From Polynucleobacter campilacus (GTDB taxonomy: Bacteria > Pseudomonadota > Gammaproteobacteria > Burkholderiales > Burkholderiaceae): DNA of 64,000 nucleotides. The notes beneath the pieces are model-generated. The model did not search any database and was not told the DNA's origin. It saw nothing but the letters and a program-made list of their open reading frames with translations. Location: contig NZ_NGUP01000003.1 in assembly GCF_002206625.1 (NCBI RefSeq), positions 766,968-830,967 of the forward strand, written 5' to 3'. Shown one piece after another: positions 19,418 to 28,678 of this stretch (position 1 is its first letter; each line of letters begins with the position of its first letter). The translations under genes were made by a program, and so were the position numbers.

Positions 19418-20833
19418 GTGCTTTTCTGGTTCGTCATCATTTATTGGCTTATATCCATCGGTATTGGATTATGGGCGGCCTTACGGGTTAAAAATACCGC
19501 TGACTTTGCCGCCGCCGGTCACAGTCTTCCTTTGCCGATTGTTACTGCAACCGTTTTTGCGACTTGGTTTGGTGCGGAAGCAGTTTTAGGCGTCCCGGCT
19601 ACTTTTCTAAAAGAAGGTTTAGGAGGAGTTGTTTCTGATCCTTTTGGATCTTCGATGTGTTTGATCTTAGTCGGCCTCTTTTTTGCTCGCCATCTTTACA
19701 ACCGTCGGATGCTCACGATTGGCGACTTCTTTCGTGAAAAATACGGACGTACTGTTGAGGTATTGGTGACACTTTGTATTGTGGTCTCTTATTTGGGTTG
19801 GGTTGCTGCGCAAATTAAAGCTTTGGGACTTGTATTTAATGTGGTGTCTGACGGTAGCATCACTCAAACTGCTGGGATGATTATTGGGGCTGGAAGTGTG
19901 TTGATTTACACCTTATTTGGTGGCATGTGGTCTATTGCGATTACCGATTTTATTCAAATGATCATTATTGTGATTGGTATGCTGTATATCGGTGGCGAGA
20001 TGACCATGCAAACCGGCGGAATTGGTGTAGTCATAGAGCATGCGGCAGCTGCTGGTCAATTTAGTAACTTCTGGCCGGATATGAATCTGGCTTCTATCTT
20101 AGGCTTTACAGCAGCCTTATGCACCATGATGCTTGGCTCAATTCCACAGCAGGATGTTTTCCAACGTATTACTTCCTCTAAGAACGTCAATATTGCTGTA
20201 CAGGCCGCAATCTTAGGCGGCATCCTTTACTTTATTTTTGCTTTTGTCCCGATGTATTTAGCTTATTCGGCAACACTGATCAATCCAGAGTTAGTGAAGG
20301 AGTATTTATATACTGATTCACAGATGATTTTGCCAAAATTGATACTAAATCACGCGCCGCTGATCGCGCAGGTCATGTTCTTTGGGGCTTTACTTTCAGC
20401 AATTAAGAGTTGCGCTAGTGCAACATTACTTGCTCCTTCTGTAACATTTGCAGAAAATATTGTGCGAGGCTTTTTCAAACATCTGACTGATCAAGAGTTG
20501 CTAAAAATTATGCGTATCACCGTATTGTGTTTTTCTATTATGGTTACCTTCTTTGCGATTAACTCTGAGCTATCGATTTTCAAGATGGTTGAGAGTGCCT
20601 ATAAGGTGACACTGGTTGCAGCCTTTGTGCCCCTAGCATTTGGGGTGTATTGGTCTAGAGCAAATTCTTTAGGCGGTTTGTTGTCGGTAGTCTTTGGTTT
20701 GACTGTTTGGATTAGCTGTGAAATTTTGGCGCCAAATGCAATTTTGCCGCCACAGCTGTCAGGCTTACTGGCCAGCATTATGGGGATGGTCTTGGGTAGC
20801 CATGTACCTAAGGACCACTTAAAAACAGTTTAG
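19418..20833 (+). CDS. Sodium:solute symporter (SSS) family protein
   Basis: The 471-residue polytopic membrane protein has roughly 12-13 hydrophobic helices. Signature elements include RVKNTADFAAAGHSLPLP, ATWFGAEAVLGVP in helix 2, GGMWSIAITDFIQMIIIVIG, and SIPQQDVFQRITSSKN. The start is GTG 19418 with GGAG about 10 bases upstream. The SSS family imports sugars, amino acids or carboxylates with sodium; the substrate here is unknown. The neighbours (ketopantoate-reductase-like, FAH-family and GrdB-like genes) suggest a carboxylic acid, but that is inference. Confidence 0.88.
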   Translation: MLFWFVIIYWLISIGIGLWAALRVKNTADFAAAGHSLPLPIVTATVFATWFGAEAVLGVPATFLKEGLGGVVSDPFGSSMCLILVGLFFARHLYNRRMLTIGDFFREKYGRTVEVLVTLCIVVSYLGWVAAQIKALGLVFNVVSDGSITQTAGMIIGAGSVLIYTLFGGMWSIAITDFIQMIIIVIGMLYIGGEMTMQTGGIGVVIEHAAAAGQFSNFWPDMNLASILGFTAALCTMMLGSIPQQDVFQRITSSKNVNIAVQAAILGGILYFIFAFVPMYLAYSATLINPELVKEYLYTDSQMILPKLILNHAPLIAQVMFFGALLSAIKSCASATLLAPSVTFAENIVRGFFKHLTDQELLKIMRITVLCFSIMVTFFAINSELSIFKMVESAYKVTLVAAFVPLAFGVYWSRANSLGGLLSVVFGLTVWISCEILAPNAILPPQLSGLLASIMGMVLGSHVPKDHLKTV

Positions 20834-20840
20834 ATCCACT

Positions 20841-20859
20841 TTGCCTAAAAATTAGGCAA
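20841..20859. terminator. Perfect 8-bp hairpin after the symporter gene
   Basis: TTGCCTAA and TTAGGCAA flank three As just past the symporter stop, with only a weak T-rich stretch after it. It may be a weak terminator or an operator for the next gene, which starts 75 bases downstream. Confidence 0.4.
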
Positions 20860-20933
20860 TCAAATTTGTTGTATCGGAAAATATTCTCATCTAGTATTTA
20901 AGTAATACAAAATTTTATTCTGATGGGATCCCT

Positions 20934-21953
20934 ATGAAAATCTGTGTGATTGGCGGGGGTGGCGCTATTGGCGGCTACCTAGCAGTGATGTTGGCGCGAG
21001 CGGGTAATGAGGTAACGGTTGTAGCACGAGGCACAACCTTAGCTGCAGTTAAAGAGCGCGGTTTGGCATTAATCATGGATGACCAGCCAGAGCCTTTAGT
21101 GGCCCATGTCAAAGCGGTTGAAAAAATCGCAGATGTTGAAACACCAGATGTCATCATGCTAGCTGTGAAGGCGCATCAAGTTGATCCGATCATTCATGAC
21201 CTCGCAGCCATCATGGGCCCAGAGACTGTTTTGATTCCGATGCAAAATGGCATCCCTTGGTGGTATTTCCAAAAGCTTGCTGGTGAGTATCAAGATCACT
21301 CGGTTGAAACAGTAGATGCTGGTGGCGTAGCAAAAAAAGCCATCAACCCAAACAACATTATTGGTTGCGTTGTTTACCCTGCAACCTTTACTCAAGCTCC
21401 TGGTGTGATCCGACACGTAGAGGGCAATCGTTTCCCGTTGGGCGAGTTGGACGGTAAGCCTACTGAGCGTATTCAGAAGATCTCTGAGGTGATGGCCGCC
21501 GCTGGATTTAAGTCTCCTATTTTGGAAGATATTCGTTCAGAGATTTGGCTTAAGCTGTGGGGCAATATGACTTTTAATCCAATTAGCGCTTTAACGCATG
21601 GAACCTTGGAAGGTATTTGCCAATATCCATTAACTAAAGAATTAGCGCGCAACATGATGGCAGAAGCTCAAAGTGTTGCAGAAAAGTTGGGTGTGACTTT
21701 CCGAGTTGATATTGAGCGTCGTATTGCTGGCGCAGAAAAAGTCGGCAAACACAAGACCTCGATGTTGCAGGACTTAGAGGCTGGCCGTAGCTTGGAGATC
21801 GATGCACTTTTGGGTTCTGCTATTGAGTTAGGTCAGATCACCCAAACACCAACGCCTTGTTTGAACGCTGTATTTGCTTTGACAAAGTACCTAGATGAAA
21901 ACGTGCAAGCCTCCAAGGGCAGTTTGGCCTTGCCATCTGTGTCGGGTTACTAA
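20934..21953 (+). CDS. 2-dehydropantoate 2-reductase family protein (ketopantoate reductase-like)
   Basis: NADP-dependent reductase fold. The 339-residue protein begins with a Rossmann motif (KICVIGGGGAIGGYLAVMLARAG), then LAVKAHQVD and MQNGIPWW. The ApbA C-terminal domain has EIWLKLWGNMTFNPISALT and HKTSMLQDLEAGRSLEIDALLG. These fit ketopantoate reductase (panE, pantothenate synthesis), but the family also includes reductases of other 2-oxo acids, and the neighbouring FAH- and GrdB-like genes leave that open. The protein is longer than E. coli PanE (303 residues). Confidence 0.85.
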   Translation: MKICVIGGGGAIGGYLAVMLARAGNEVTVVARGTTLAAVKERGLALIMDDQPEPLVAHVKAVEKIADVETPDVIMLAVKAHQVDPIIHDLAAIMGPETVLIPMQNGIPWWYFQKLAGEYQDHSVETVDAGGVAKKAINPNNIIGCVVYPATFTQAPGVIRHVEGNRFPLGELDGKPTERIQKISEVMAAAGFKSPILEDIRSEIWLKLWGNMTFNPISALTHGTLEGICQYPLTKELARNMMAEAQSVAEKLGVTFRVDIERRIAGAEKVGKHKTSMLQDLEAGRSLEIDALLGSAIELGQITQTPTPCLNAVFALTKYLDENVQASKGSLALPSVSGY

Positions 21954-21982
21954 GAGGACATAAATATAAACTGCTGTTATCA

Positions 21983-22017
21983 AAAATCCCTTGCTATGTT
22001 CAGTAGCAAGGGATTTT
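21983..22017. terminator. Bidirectional terminator between convergent genes
   Basis: A 14-bp perfect stem (21983-21996 with 22004-22017) and a 7-base loop sits in the 84-base gap between the convergent ketopantoate-reductase-like and FAH-family genes. It has A-runs on one side and T-runs on the other, so it can stop transcription from both directions. Confidence 0.85.
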
Positions 22018-22037
22018 GTTCTTTGGGCAGCTATTTT

Positions 22038-22805
22038 TTATTCGAAGCGATTATCGAGGCGACCAACGCCATCAATGATGATGCTGACATTGCTCCCTGG
22101 TTTCATTGAGCCAACGCCTACTGAGGTTCCACAAGCAATGATGTCGCCAGCTTGCAAGGGGACATCTTGTGAAACTAGGCTGACTAATTTCGCGGGCGGG
22201 AAAATCATATCTGCAATCGGGTAGTTCTGACGCTCTTGATCATTCAGAATAGTCTTGATAGTTAGTTTGCTCGGATCTACGCCAGTAGTGATGTAAGGAC
22301 CAAAGACACCAAAAGTATTAAAGCTCTTCGAGCGTGTCCACTGGGCATAGCCTGGATCACGGTTTAGAATTTCAATAGCTGTCACATCATTGATGCAGGT
22401 GTAGCCAAAAATCGCTTTTGCAGACTCAGCTTCATCAGCCTCATGGATGTGTTGACCAATCACAATCCCAAGCTCACCCTCATAAACCACTTTGCCTGAG
22501 TAGGACTTAGGCGTACGAATAACTTGATTAGCGGCTAAGAAAGAGTTATTTCCCTTGAGGAAGTACAAAGGTTCGGCAGGTATAGCATGCTCCAGTTTAG
22601 TAACCAGCGCATGGAAGTTGTCCACCATTGCAACCATTTTGGATGGGGTGCAGGGGATATCAATCGTGACATCTGCTAATTTGAGTATTTCACCCGTTGG
22701 TTTTGGATCCTTGAACAAGTCGCCCGCATAAACCAGAATTTGGTCGCCCTGCACCTGACCTAAACCACTTTTCCCCTGATGCTGAAATCTAAGCCATTGA
22801 GCCAT
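22038..22805 (-). CDS. Fumarylacetoacetate hydrolase (FAH) family protein
   Basis: The 255-residue protein has the FAH metal-binding pattern with YEGELGIVIG, FGYTCINDVTA, the KSFNTFGVFGPYI segment and the C-terminal GDIIACGTSVGVGSMKPG. The family includes fumarylpyruvate hydrolase, acylpyruvase and 2-hydroxyhepta-2,4-dienedioate isomerase, all acting on 2-oxo/enol carboxylates. The exact substrate cannot be read from sequence. It diverges from the GrdB-like gene across a 55-base gap. Confidence 0.87.
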   Translation of the reverse strand: MAQWLRFQHQGKSGLGQVQGDQILVYAGDLFKDPKPTGEILKLADVTIDIPCTPSKMVAMVDNFHALVTKLEHAIPAEPLYFLKGNNSFLAANQVIRTPKSYSGKVVYEGELGIVIGQHIHEADEAESAKAIFGYTCINDVTAIEILNRDPGYAQWTRSKSFNTFGVFGPYITTGVDPSKLTIKTILNDQERQNYPIADMIFPPAKLVSLVSQDVPLQAGDIIACGTSVGVGSMKPGSNVSIIIDGVGRLDNRFE

Positions 22806-22860
22806 AATGAGTTCCTATAAAGTGAATATTTGATAAGCAATATCTTACAGGGATCGACGG

Positions 22861-23796
22861 ATGTCTAAGGCGCTAGAACTTACTTTTGCACCAGAATTGG
22901 ATCAGCCTGTCCGCTATATGGAGCGCACCAGAAGTTATTACTTGGGTTTAGGTTATGACAACCCATACATCTGGGCTCATTACATTGAGGTGCCCTTTAC
23001 GCCACTCCAAAAACCACTCAATCAATCGGTCTTGGGCCTCATTACTACTGCTGTGCCTTATGACCCCGATAGGGGTCTTCAGGGCCCAGGTGCCCCTTAC
23101 AACGCTGCTGCCAAGTTTTATCAGCCCTATCAAAACTCTATGACTGGTGATATCGATTTACGAATTGCTCACGTTGGGATTGATCGTAAAAATGCCAATA
23201 TGGAGGATAGTGATTGCTGGTTTCCGTTAGCAACAGCTAAACAAGCGGTTCAGTCTGGAAGGGTGGGAGCACTAGCACCGAATTTTTATGGGCTACCGAC
23301 TAATCGTAGCCAACGCCACACTCTAGAAATAGATGCACCTCTCATTTTGGAAATGCTGCGTGCAGACAAAGTGGATATTGCAGTTTTAATTCCGAATTGC
23401 CCAATATGTCATCAGAGTCAAAGTTTGCTAGCACGGTATTTAGAGGCAAACGGTATTGCTACTGTAGTAATGGGAGCTGCAAAAGATATTGTTGAATATT
23501 GCGGAGTGCCGAGATTTTTATTTAGTGATTTTCCACTAGGAAATGCGGCAGCAAAGCCTCATGACCCTATTTCTCGAACCCTGAATTTTGAATTAGCGCT
23601 AAGCCTTTTAGAAAGTGCTACTGCGGCTCGCACGACAGTGCAGTCACCCTTGATCTGGTCTACCGATCCAAGTTGGAAGTTAGATTATTCGAATCTAGAA
23701 AAATTATCCCCAGCAGAGGTTGCACGTTTAAGCGAAGAGGCGGAGCAGGCACGCATTACTGCACGCGAGCTAAGAATGAAAAGCGTTGGAGGCTAA
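22861..23796 (+). CDS. GrdB-like glycine/betaine/sarcosine/D-proline reductase selenoprotein-B family protein (Cys form)
   Basis: The 311-residue protein resembles the selenoprotein-B family of amino-acid reductases, here without selenocysteine. The likely redox motif is PNCPICHQS (C180, C183); a family-typical RYMERTRSYYLGLGY is near the start. Burkholderiales homologues are often labelled glycine reductase, but no grdA, grdC or thioredoxin partners are nearby, so true glycine reductase activity is unlikely. It is next to FAH-family and ketopantoate-reductase-like genes, suggesting carboxylate metabolism. Assignment is by recognition of the overall pattern; function is unknown. Confidence 0.6.
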   Translation: MSKALELTFAPELDQPVRYMERTRSYYLGLGYDNPYIWAHYIEVPFTPLQKPLNQSVLGLITTAVPYDPDRGLQGPGAPYNAAAKFYQPYQNSMTGDIDLRIAHVGIDRKNANMEDSDCWFPLATAKQAVQSGRVGALAPNFYGLPTNRSQRHTLEIDAPLILEMLRADKVDIAVLIPNCPICHQSQSLLARYLEANGIATVVMGAAKDIVEYCGVPRFLFSDFPLGNAAAKPHDPISRTLNFELALSLLESATAARTTVQSPLIWSTDPSWKLDYSNLEKLSPAEVARLSEEAEQARITARELRMKSVGG

Positions 23797-23803
23797 TTAC
23801 TTT

Positions 23804-24808
23804 TTAGGTTTGGCGTGCGAGCGAGTATTCACACAAGGCCCGCAATGCTGATGTTGCCTCGTTAGCTGGGAAATCTTGAATACATGCCAACGCCAATTCT
23901 GCTTCACGTTTGGCCGCAGCTTGGGTGTAATCTAAGGCGCCAGAAGTTTGGACGGCATTCAAAATTTGGAAAAATACATCATCAGGCAAGTCTTGATTTT
24001 GTTGAATTGCTGCCCGTACCAAAAGACGCTCTTCACTGCTACCGTTTTCTAGTAAATAAATGAGTGGCAATGTCGGTTTACCTTCGCGTAAATCATCACC
24101 AGCATTCTTGCCCATCTGTGCGGCGTTCGCCGTGTAGTCCAATAGATCATCCATGAGTTGGAATGCGGTACCAATATGACGACCAAATGCCGCAGCTTGT
24201 GCACACTGCACATCTGTTGCATTGGCCAACATTGCGCCCAACTCGGTAGAGGCTTCAAATAGTTTGGCAGTTTTATAGCGAATGACTTGTAAGTAGCTCG
24301 CTTCGTCTACCTCTGGATCATTCATATTTAACAATTGCAATACTTCACCCTCGGCAATCGTATTGGTAGCATCTGACAGAATCTGCATCACGCGTAAGTC
24401 ATTTGGGCTAACCATCATCTGGAAAGCTCTGGAGTAAAGAAAATCACCCACTAGAACACTCGCGGCGTTGCCAAAAGCCGCATTTGCGGTTTCTCGACCC
24501 CTTCTAAGGGATGATTCATCGACAACATCGTCATGCAAGAGGGTGGCAGTATGGATAAATTCAACTACTGCTGCCATTTCTAGGGTGTGTGGAGTTTCTT
24601 TGCCATTGCTAAGGGCTTTGGCTACCAGCATCAATAGGGCTGGACGTACCCGCTTACCACCGGCCTGGATGATATATGTGGAAATTTGGTCAATTAAGGC
24701 GACTTTTGAGGCTAATCGCTGGCGAATTACCCCATCTAAAGCCTTGAAATCTAAGGCAATTGGGGCCAGGATTTGGCTTAAGTCATTGATTTTGACAGTA
24801 CTTGGCAT
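23804..24808 (-). CDS. ispB: Polyprenyl diphosphate synthase (octaprenyl type)
   Basis: Elongates isoprenoid chains for the ubiquinone side chain. From ATG 24808 the 334-residue product has the first Asp-rich motif LLHDDVVDES, the second LMDDLLDYT, and GGKRVRPAL near the N-terminus. A longer open frame to 24994 is rejected because it runs through the promoter and leader of rplU and adds non-family sequence. It diverges from rplU, whose -35 box lies inside the first codons of this gene. The chain length is inferred from family and context. Confidence 0.93.
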   Translation of the reverse strand: MPSTVKINDLSQILAPIALDFKALDGVIRQRLASKVALIDQISTYIIQAGGKRVRPALLMLVAKALSNGKETPHTLEMAAVVEFIHTATLLHDDVVDESSLRRGRETANAAFGNAASVLVGDFLYSRAFQMMVSPNDLRVMQILSDATNTIAEGEVLQLLNMNDPEVDEASYLQVIRYKTAKLFEASTELGAMLANATDVQCAQAAAFGRHIGTAFQLMDDLLDYTANAAQMGKNAGDDLREGKPTLPLIYLLENGSSEERLLVRAAIQQNQDLPDDVFFQILNAVQTSGALDYTQAAAKREAELALACIQDFPANEATSALRALCEYSLARQT

Positions 24809-24820
24809 GCAAGATATAAT
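24792..24820 (+). promoter_or_regulatory. Consensus sigma-70 promoter for rplU-rpmA
   Basis: TTGACA (24792-24797) and TATAAT (24815-24820) are separated by exactly 17 bases, a perfect match to consensus. Transcription should begin near 24827, giving a leader of about 57 bases before the rplU ATG. The -35 box lies within the ispB coding region and the ispB ATG lies in the spacer. Confidence 0.85.
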
Positions 24821-24829
24821 AATCGGCTT

Positions 24830-24852
24830 AGCTGATCCAGGGTGGATTAGCT
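24830..24852 (+). promoter_or_regulatory. Hairpin at the 5' end of the rplU leader
   Basis: Bases 24830-24839 pair with 24843-24852 (10 bp with one G-U, GGG loop), starting about three bases after the predicted transcription start. It could stabilise the mRNA or take part in ribosomal-protein autoregulation; neither is shown by sequence alone. Confidence 0.5.
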
Positions 24853-24883
24853 TAAATGTAGATATTAATTGAGGTTTCAAACC

Positions 24884-25195
24884 ATGTACGCGGTCATAAA
24901 AACCGGTGGCAAACAGTATAAAGTTGCTGCAGGCGAAAAATTGAAAATAGAACAGATACCAGCGGAAATCGGCAGCGAAATCACTCTTGACCAAGTCCTC
25001 GCCGTTGGCGAAGGCGCTTCACTGAAATTAGGTGATCCATTGGTTAATGGTGCAGCTGTGATGGCCACTGTCGTCTCCCAGGGACGTCACGATAAAGTGA
25101 CAATCTTTAAGATGCGCCGTCGCAAGCATTATCAAAAGCACCAAGGCCATCGTCAAAATTTCACTGAAATTTTGATCAACACGATTAAAGCCTAA
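24884..25195 (+). CDS. rplU: 50S ribosomal protein L21
   Basis: Large-subunit protein bound to 23S rRNA. The 103-residue product starts [15 protein letters not shown] and contains the [21 protein letters not shown] signature. ATG 24884 gives the conserved start; an in-frame upstream codon would add five unconserved residues. It is followed by rpmA after 19 bases. Confidence 0.98.
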   Translation: MYAVIKTGGKQYKVAAGEKLKIEQIPAEIGSEITLDQVLAVGEGASLKLGDPLVNGAAVMATVVSQGRHDKVTIFKMRRRKHYQKHQGHRQNFTEILINTIKA

Positions 25196-25214
25196 TTCAG
25201 GGTAGGAGAAAGAT

Positions 25215-25475
25215 ATGGCACAGAAAAAAGGCGGCGGCTCAACACGAAATGGTCGCGACTCAGAATCGAAACGCTTGGGCGTTAAGGTATTCGGCGGCGA
25301 GCAAATTAATGCTGGCAGCATCATTATTCGTCAACGCGGCACCAAGGTTCATCCAGGTGTAAACGTTGGCATCGGTAAAGATCACACTTTGTTCGCCTTA
25401 ATTGACGGTCAAGTGCAATTCGGCGTTAAGGGTGCTTTGAAGAAGGCCCTAGTTTCAGTCTTGCCTCGTTCATAA
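25215..25475 (+). CDS. rpmA: 50S ribosomal protein L27
   Basis: Peptidyl-transferase-centre protein of the large subunit. The 86-residue product starts [20 protein letters not shown] and has [16 protein letters not shown], both diagnostic. There is no N-terminal cleavable extension of the Firmicutes type. GGAGAA precedes the ATG. It sits between rplU and obgE, the standard order. Confidence 0.98.
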   Translation: MAQKKGGGSTRNGRDSESKRLGVKVFGGEQINAGSIIIRQRGTKVHPGVNVGIGKDHTLFALIDGQVQFGVKGALKKALVSVLPRS

Positions 25476-25532
25476 GGCGCCTGACTGAGATCCGTTTGAT
25501 TCAGATTTATTCCGAATTTAACTCTTAGGAAC

Positions 25533-25558
25533 AGGCCTCGCTAAGCGAGGCCTTTTTT
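25533..25558 (+). terminator. Intrinsic terminator/attenuator between rpmA and obgE
   Basis: AGGCCTCG and CGAGGCCT form an 8-bp GC-rich stem around a CTAAG loop, followed by six Ts (25553-25558). The obgE ATG follows only four bases later at 25563. The hairpin therefore also holds the only purine-rich stretch (GCGAGG) that could serve as an obgE ribosome site. Confidence 0.85.
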
Positions 25559-25562
25559 ATTC

Positions 25563-26651
25563 ATGAAATTTATAGACGAAGCGCGTATTGAAGTCATAGC
25601 CGGCCAGGGTGGTGCCGGGAGCGCTTCTATGCGCCGTGAAAAGTTCATTGAATTTGGTGGGCCTGACGGCGGTGATGGCGGTAAGGGTGGAAGTGTATGG
25701 GCCATAGCCGATCGCAATATTAATACTCTGATCGATTACCGCTACGCTAAAACACACACTGCAAAAAATGGTGAGCCTGGTCGTGGTGCTGATTGCTATG
25801 GTCGTGCAGGCGATGATATTGAACTGCGTATGCCTGTTGGCACGATCATTGCTGATTATGAAACTGGCGAACCGATTGCCGATTTAACTACCCATGGCGA
25901 GCGCCTCTGTCTTGCACAAGGTGGCGTTGGCGGATGGGGCAATATTCACTTTAAGAGCAGCACCAACAGAGCGCCACGTCAAAAGACAAATGGTAAGCCA
26001 GGTGAGCGCCGCAAATTGAAATTGGAATTAAAGGTATTGGCTGACGTTGGTTTGTTGGGTATGCCTAATGCTGGTAAGTCAACTTTGATCACCGCAGTTT
26101 CTAACGCGCGCCCAAAGATTGCTGACTATCCATTTACAACCTTGCACCCGAATTTAGGTGTGGTTCGCGTGGGTAGTGAGAGAAGCTTTGTAATTGCAGA
26201 TATTCCCGGTTTGATTGAAGGCGCTGCTGAAGGGGCTGGCTTGGGCCATCGCTTCTTGCGTCACTTGCAGCGTACGGGTGTTCTTTTGCATCTGGTTGAC
26301 GTTGCACCATTTGATGAAAATGTAGATCCCGTGGCAGATGCAAATGCGATTGTGAACGAATTGCGTAAGTATGACGAGGCGCTAGTTCAGAAGCCACGCT
26401 GGCTAGTTCTGAATAAGGTCGATATGATCCCGGAAGAGGATCGTAAGAAAGCAGTAGCGGACTTTGTGAAAAAGTTTAAGTGGAAAGGCCCAACGTTTGA
26501 GATCTCCGCTTTAACTGGACTTGGTTGCGATAAGCTTTGTTATGCCTTGCAGGATTACTTGGATTCTGTGCGCCGTGATCGTGATGAACAAGACGAGCGC
26601 GCTCAAGATCCTCGCTACAAAGATCAGCTAGAAGATAGAAAACCCGATTAA
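25563..26651 (+). CDS. obgE: GTPase Obg/CgtA
   Basis: Essential GTPase associated with the 50S subunit and stress responses. The 362-residue product has the glycine-rich Obg fold ([15 protein letters not shown]), the G1 loop [10 protein letters not shown]3 DIPGL and G4 NKVD, with a short charged C-terminus. It directly follows an intrinsic terminator, so read-through or a promoter within rpmA must supply its transcript. Confidence 0.97.
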   Translation: MKFIDEARIEVIAGQGGAGSASMRREKFIEFGGPDGGDGGKGGSVWAIADRNINTLIDYRYAKTHTAKNGEPGRGADCYGRAGDDIELRMPVGTIIADYETGEPIADLTTHGERLCLAQGGVGGWGNIHFKSSTNRAPRQKTNGKPGERRKLKLELKVLADVGLLGMPNAGKSTLITAVSNARPKIADYPFTTLHPNLGVVRVGSERSFVIADIPGLIEGAAEGAGLGHRFLRHLQRTGVLLHLVDVAPFDENVDPVADANAIVNELRKYDEALVQKPRWLVLNKVDMIPEEDRKKAVADFVKKFKWKGPTFEISALTGLGCDKLCYALQDYLDSVRRDRDEQDERAQDPRYKDQLEDRKPD

Positions 26652-26677
26652 AGTATTCATTCAAATTATCAGTTGTT

Positions 26678-27469
26678 ATGAACACCAAACAAACTAAACG
26701 TATCGTTGTCAAAGTAGGTTCAAGCCTAGTTACCAACAATGGTGAGGGTCTAGATCATGCTGCGATTGGGATGTGGGCAGAGCAAATGGCAGCTCTATTA
26801 CGCTCAGGCCATGAGGTCTTGATGGTGAGCTCTGGGGCAATTGCAGAAGGAATGCAGCGTTTAGGGTGGACTAAACGTCCACAAGAAATTCATCAACTTC
26901 AAGCTGCTGCTGCAGTTGGTCAAATGGGCTTAGTGCAGGTTTACGAGAGCTGCTTTGCCCGCTTTAATTTACGCAGCGCACAGATTTTGTTGACCAATGC
27001 GGATTTGGCAAACCCAGAGCGTAATGCGAATGCGAAGGCAACCTTAGAAACTTTATTAAAGTTGAGCGTCATTCCAATCATTAATGAAAATGACACGGTG
27101 GTGACCGATGAAATTAAATTTGGCGATAACGACAGTTTGGCTGCCTTGGTTACCAATCTGATTCATGCTGACTTACTCATCATTCTGACTGATCAAGGTG
27201 GCTTATTTACTGCTGACCCACGTCAGCATGCTGATGCAACTCTCTTGCAGCAAGCTATTGCTGGCGATCCTGCCCTAGAAAAAATGGCTGGCGGAGCTGC
27301 TAGTGAACTTAGTAAAGGCGGTATGTTGACTAAAGTCTTGGCAGCTAAGGTTGCTGTACAGACGGGAGCCTCTACCGTAATTGCTTCTGGGCGAGAGTCA
27401 AATGTTTTAACTCGACTCTTGGCTGGCGAGCAAATCGGTACCCGTTTAGTCCCACCATCAACTCATTAA
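26678..27469 (+). CDS. proB: Glutamate 5-kinase without PUA domain
   Basis: First enzyme of proline synthesis, phosphorylating glutamate. The 263-residue product has the amino-acid kinase fold: [43 protein letters not shown], and a C-terminal GTRLVP. Most ProB proteins are near 370 residues with a C-terminal PUA domain; here the frame ends right after the kinase core. The next gene begins on the other strand eight bases later, so no PUA remnant is hidden in another frame. PUA-less forms exist in other bacteria. Confidence 0.93.
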   Translation: MNTKQTKRIVVKVGSSLVTNNGEGLDHAAIGMWAEQMAALLRSGHEVLMVSSGAIAEGMQRLGWTKRPQEIHQLQAAAAVGQMGLVQVYESCFARFNLRSAQILLTNADLANPERNANAKATLETLLKLSVIPIINENDTVVTDEIKFGDNDSLAALVTNLIHADLLIILTDQGGLFTADPRQHADATLLQQAIAGDPALEKMAGGAASELSKGGMLTKVLAAKVAVQTGASTVIASGRESNVLTRLLAGEQIGTRLVPPSTH

Positions 27470-27476
27470 AGTCGAC

Positions 27477-28046
27477 TTAGTTGGCAAACAGGCCATTGGA
27501 GTTCGTAGGCTTAGTGTTGCCTGTAAATCCGTTGGGCCCTAGGGCACTCAAAATGGTCTTGATATTCTTTTCTTGCGAATTGAAATTGCAAAATGCCCCC
27601 TGCGCTAAAGCTGCTTGATAGCGATTAGGCGTATTGCTATTGATGGCACGCCATGCTGATAAAGGGCTTGCCCGCCATTTACCCTCTTCAAGGTTGCCAT
27701 AAATGCGCCACTGAAATGAATCACAGCGAATACCTTCATATTGCACTTGTTGATCACCGCTAGGGCTGGTCATCACCACAATGTAGCGCGTAATGCCATC
27801 GGCGCCGATCAGAATAGAGTCGGTATCCACCGAGAACTTAAAGATAGCTTGCGGTGAGACATAAAAAGATTGCAGCGTAGATTTGTTGGGTGGGTTTAAG
27901 GGCATGGCAGTCGTACCCTCTTTAAATACCATCGGCGCAAATGGATCTAGACCACTAATGAGAGGGTCTCCTGTACAAGCAATGAGACCTATGCTGAACA
28001 ATACGCAAGCAAGATAAGACCAAATACGCTGAAAGGATTGGGTCAT
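27477..28046 (-). CDS. CNP1-like family lipoprotein
   Basis: The 189-residue product from ATG 28046 starts with a lipoprotein signal peptide ending SIGLIAC, so it should be lipidated after transport. The body contains [31 protein letters not shown] and an ending [10 protein letters not shown] typical of CNP1-like proteins of unknown function in betaproteobacteria. The start overlaps the rppH stop as ATGA, and the two genes are paired this way in relatives. Confidence 0.8.
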   Translation of the reverse strand: MTQSFQRIWSYLACVLFSIGLIACTGDPLISGLDPFAPMVFKEGTTAMPLNPPNKSTLQSFYVSPQAIFKFSVDTDSILIGADGITRYIVVMTSPSGDQQVQYEGIRCDSFQWRIYGNLEEGKWRASPLSAWRAINSNTPNRYQAALAQGAFCNFNSQEKNIKTILSALGPNGFTGNTKPTNSNGLFAN

Positions 28047-28630
28047 TTTGGTTCGTCCTTGGGGTTGTGCTCTTGTGTGTCTGTATAGAAGGATTGAATT
28101 AAATCTAATGGAGCGCCCCAAGCAAGCTGCTGCATACGCATTCCGCGCGAAAGGTAGCGAGCTAGCTCGGATAAAGCCATTTGGTAGACCTCGCGCTTGA
28201 AATCAATCACGGCATCGAGTTGAATCCAGAAGGGTACCCAGCGCCAGGCATCAAATTCTGGGTGTTCTGAAGCGCGCAGTTGAATATCACTGTCTAGACC
28301 CACTAAACGCAAGAGAAACCAGATTTGCTTTTGGCCACGATAGGCAGCCCGATGGACGCGGGTGGTATATTGACGGCGCAAGTATTCCTCAGGGACGTCG
28401 TAACGGAGCCAATCCCTGGTTCGTCCAATAATTTGGACATGTTCTGGCATCAAGCCAACCTCCTCATGCAATTCGCGGTACATGGCCTGCTCAGGGGATT
28501 CACCATGTTGAATCCCGCCCTGCGGGAACTGCCACGAATGCTGCCCAACGCGTTTTCCCCAGAAAACCTCGTTACGGCCGTTGAGGAGGACAATGCCGAC
28601 ATTGGGGCGATACCCTTCACGGTCAAGCAT
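28043..28630 (-). CDS. rppH: RNA pyrophosphohydrolase
   Basis: NUDIX enzyme that removes pyrophosphate from mRNA 5' ends to trigger decay. The 195-residue product begins [27 protein letters not shown] and carries the NUDIX box [23 protein letters not shown], plus [11 protein letters not shown], all diagnostic of RppH. It diverges from proS across 48 bases, its usual neighbour. Confidence 0.95.
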   Translation of the reverse strand: MLDREGYRPNVGIVLLNGRNEVFWGKRVGQHSWQFPQGGIQHGESPEQAMYRELHEEVGLMPEHVQIIGRTRDWLRYDVPEEYLRRQYTTRVHRAAYRGQKQIWFLLRLVGLDSDIQLRASEHPEFDAWRWVPFWIQLDAVIDFKREVYQMALSELARYLSRGMRMQQLAWGAPLDLIQSFYTDTQEHNPKDEPK

Positions 28631-28678
28631 GATCGTGCCTCAAATCCTTTAAAATCAATGATTTGATTATATCCATTC

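Noticed and set aside
22861..23796. Selenoprotein with in-frame UGA
   Set aside because: The frame is continuous and the redox motif uses cysteines; no UGA is read through.
24809..24994. 62-residue N-terminal extension of ispB
   Set aside because: It would run through the consensus rplU promoter and leader and lacks family similarity; ATG 24808 gives a normal protein.
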